From: HGM10611 sp964384805
GTDB lineage: Bacteria > Bacillota_I > Bacilli_A > ML615J-28 > CAG-313
NCBI GenBank assembly: GCA_964384805.1
Contig: CAYLLO010000053.1
Coordinates: 1-6,109 of the forward strand
Length of the DNA: 6,109 nt
Direction of reading: 5' to 3'
Every line of letters begins with the position of its first letter. Position 1 is the first letter of the stretch. Shown in pieces: positions 5,380-6,109 of the stretch. The translations under genes were made by a program, and so were the position numbers. The notes under the pieces are model-generated. The model made no database searches. It worked only from the letters and a program-made list of their open reading frames with translations, and had not been told where the DNA came from.

Positions 5380-5694
5380 ATGCTTTTTTTTAATTTATTT
5401 AAATTCTTAATAGAAACACACAATCATACACCATCACTAGAGGAACAATATCTAAAAGAAGAATTCCCAAACCAAGTTATTATATTACTAGTAATCATAT
5501 TATTACTATTAATTTGGTTAGTTTTTAGTGATGGAGTAAACGAATATCGATATCACAAAAAACAAAAAAATAAAATACAACAAGAACAATCCACTAATTA
5601 CATTCATTGTACAAATTGTGGTCAAAAAAATCCAAAACAAGCTAAATACTGCTGTAATTGCGGAAATCATATCGTTAATCCAAAAGAGGAATAA
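5380..5694 (+). CDS. Membrane-anchored zinc-ribbon protein
   Basis: This 104-aa protein has a hydrophobic span at residues about 32-49 (QVIILLVIILLLLIWLVF), a basic linker (YRYHKKQKNK), and a C-terminal zinc ribbon with two CxxC knuckles: Cys77-Cys80 (HCTNCGQKN) and Cys91-Cys94 (YCCNCGNHI). This is the short zinc-ribbon form found in many Firmicutes proteins of varied role. The positive linker places the ribbon in the cytoplasm. AGGAGG six bases before the ATG supports the start. It is the only protein gene on the plus strand, set between two leftward units with a terminator directly after its stop, so it forms a separate cassette. It may be a cargo gene of the element, for example one acting at the host membrane; the function is unknown. 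The ribbon could bind protein or nucleic acid. Confidence 0.85.
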   Translation: MLFFNLFKFLIETHNHTPSLEEQYLKEEFPNQVIILLVIILLLLIWLVFSDGVNEYRYHKKQKNKIQQEQSTNYIHCTNCGQKNPKQAKYCCNCGNHIVNPKEE

Positions 5695-5707
5695 AACCTC
5701 TTTTTTT
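5682..5707. terminator. Terminator shared by two convergent genes
   Basis: AAAAGAGG (5682-5689) pairs with CCTCTTTT (5697-5704) around a seven-base loop, with a run of T to 5707. The hairpin contains the stop codon of the zinc-ribbon gene and abuts the stop of the leftward repeat-protein gene. The arms are A-rich and T-rich at the outer ends, so it can work in both directions. Confidence 0.8.
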
Positions 5708-6107
5708 ATTTTCGAGGATTAAAAAATGCATCTAATTCTTCTAATGTTTCATCAGAAGAATCTTGTTTTTTATTCTTCATTTTTTGTTTTTCATTTTTTA
5801 AGTAATCATTAAACCAAGGTGTTTTGCTTTTATTTCTTTTCTCATTTTGTTTAGCATACCCTTCAGCTTTTTTTCTAGCTAAATATTTCTCATGGGCATA
5901 CTTCTTTCGATAAGACGCATCACGTTTATCTTGTAAAGATTGTTCATGTGCATATTTTCTTTGGTAAGATGCATCGCTTTTATCTTGTAAAGATTGTTCG
6001 TGTGCATATTTTCTTTGATAAGACGAATCACGTTTATCTTGCAAATTTTGTTCGTGTGCATATTTTTTATCAACTCGTTCGGTTATAAAATCACGGTCAG
6101 TTAACAT
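5706..6107 (-). CDS. Basic protein with four 18-residue tandem repeats (possibly 5'-incomplete)
   Basis: The readable 133 aa begin MLTDRDFITERVDK, then four 18-residue units follow at residues 15-32, 33-50, 51-68 and 69-86. The consensus is KYAHEQSLQDKRDASYQR; the fourth unit is degenerate (KYAHEKYLARKKAEGYAK). The tail is Lys/Asn-rich and ends with a short acidic stretch, ETLEELDAFFNPRK. No signal peptide or membrane span is seen. The repeats are charged and predicted helical, suggesting an elongated rod or a multi-site binding protein. Its ATG is two bases from the window edge, so no ribosome binding site is visible and the true start may lie further right. It is convergent with the zinc-ribbon gene. 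I do not recognise a family; structural, DNA-binding or regulatory roles are all open. Confidence 0.75.
   Translation of the reverse strand: MLTDRDFITERVDKKYAHEQNLQDKRDSSYQRKYAHEQSLQDKSDASYQRKYAHEQSLQDKRDASYRKKYAHEKYLARKKAEGYAKQNEKRNKSKTPWFNDYLKNEKQKMKNKKQDSSDETLEELDAFFNPRK
5850..6065 (-). repeat. Four tandem 54-bp coding repeats
   Basis: The units lie at 6012-6065, 5958-6011, 5904-5957 and 5850-5903 and are in frame, each encoding 18 residues. The first three are closely similar in DNA as well as protein, which points to recent expansion; the fourth has diverged. Copy number is likely to vary between strains. Confidence 0.9.
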
Positions 6108-6109
6108 AT

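Noticed and set aside
5850..6065. CRISPR array
   Set aside because: The 54-bp units are contiguous coding repeats without spacers.
5879..6073. Minus-strand 64-codon frame inside the repeat protein
   Set aside because: Its periodicity is the 54-bp repeat read in another frame; the 133-aa frame gives the sensible protein.

Overview
The window is strongly A+T-rich and reads as low-GC Gram-positive or Mollicutes-like DNA: the Shine-Dalgarno sites are strong (AGGAGG, AAAGGAG), the promoters are sigma-A-like TTGACA/TATAAT, Trp is written TGG and most stops are TAA. The standard bacterial code fits, so a Mycoplasma-type host that reads TGA as Trp is unlikely. The species cannot be named from the sequence.

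Most of the window is one end of a small integrated element. Positions 1-293 look like chromosomal flank: the promoter, ribosome binding site and first codon of a leftward gene, three TTTTCACAATT repeats, three tRNA T-arm-like repeats, and a terminator. Positions 294-350 hold only the 3' part of a tRNA-His gene on the minus strand (anticodon arm to CCA). This is the usual duplicated attachment core left by an integrase that inserts into a tRNA 3' end. The element then runs rightward and off the window, where an intact tRNA-His is predicted at its other end.

Inside the element, nearly all genes are on the minus strand. In transcription order from the right edge they are: a protein of 18-residue repeats (5706-6107); a 51-aa membrane protein (5165-5320); a membrane-anchored P-loop ATPase resembling Zot/pI morphogenesis proteins (3885-5165); an 87-aa single-span membrane protein (3606-3869); a Rep_trans-family rolling-circle initiator (2357-3652); a small basic protein (1921-2313); an unknown 134-aa protein (1346-1750); and the tyrosine integrase (449-1258). 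One gene, a membrane-anchored zinc-ribbon protein (5380-5694), is on the plus strand. A plus-strand intergenic unit at 1799-1945 has a strong promoter, a foldable three-way junction and a terminator, so it is probably a small RNA or a single-strand DNA element.

A rolling-circle initiator, a Zot-like ATPase, very small membrane proteins and an integrase are together best explained by an inovirus-like (filamentous phage) prophage. The alternative is a small mobilizable element in which the ATPase is a coupling protein and the Rep is a MobT/NicK-type relaxase. A 10-bp GC-rich inverted repeat with a TAACA loop lies inside the 5' end of rep and is the best nick-site/origin candidate. No convincing major coat protein or adsorption protein is seen within the window.
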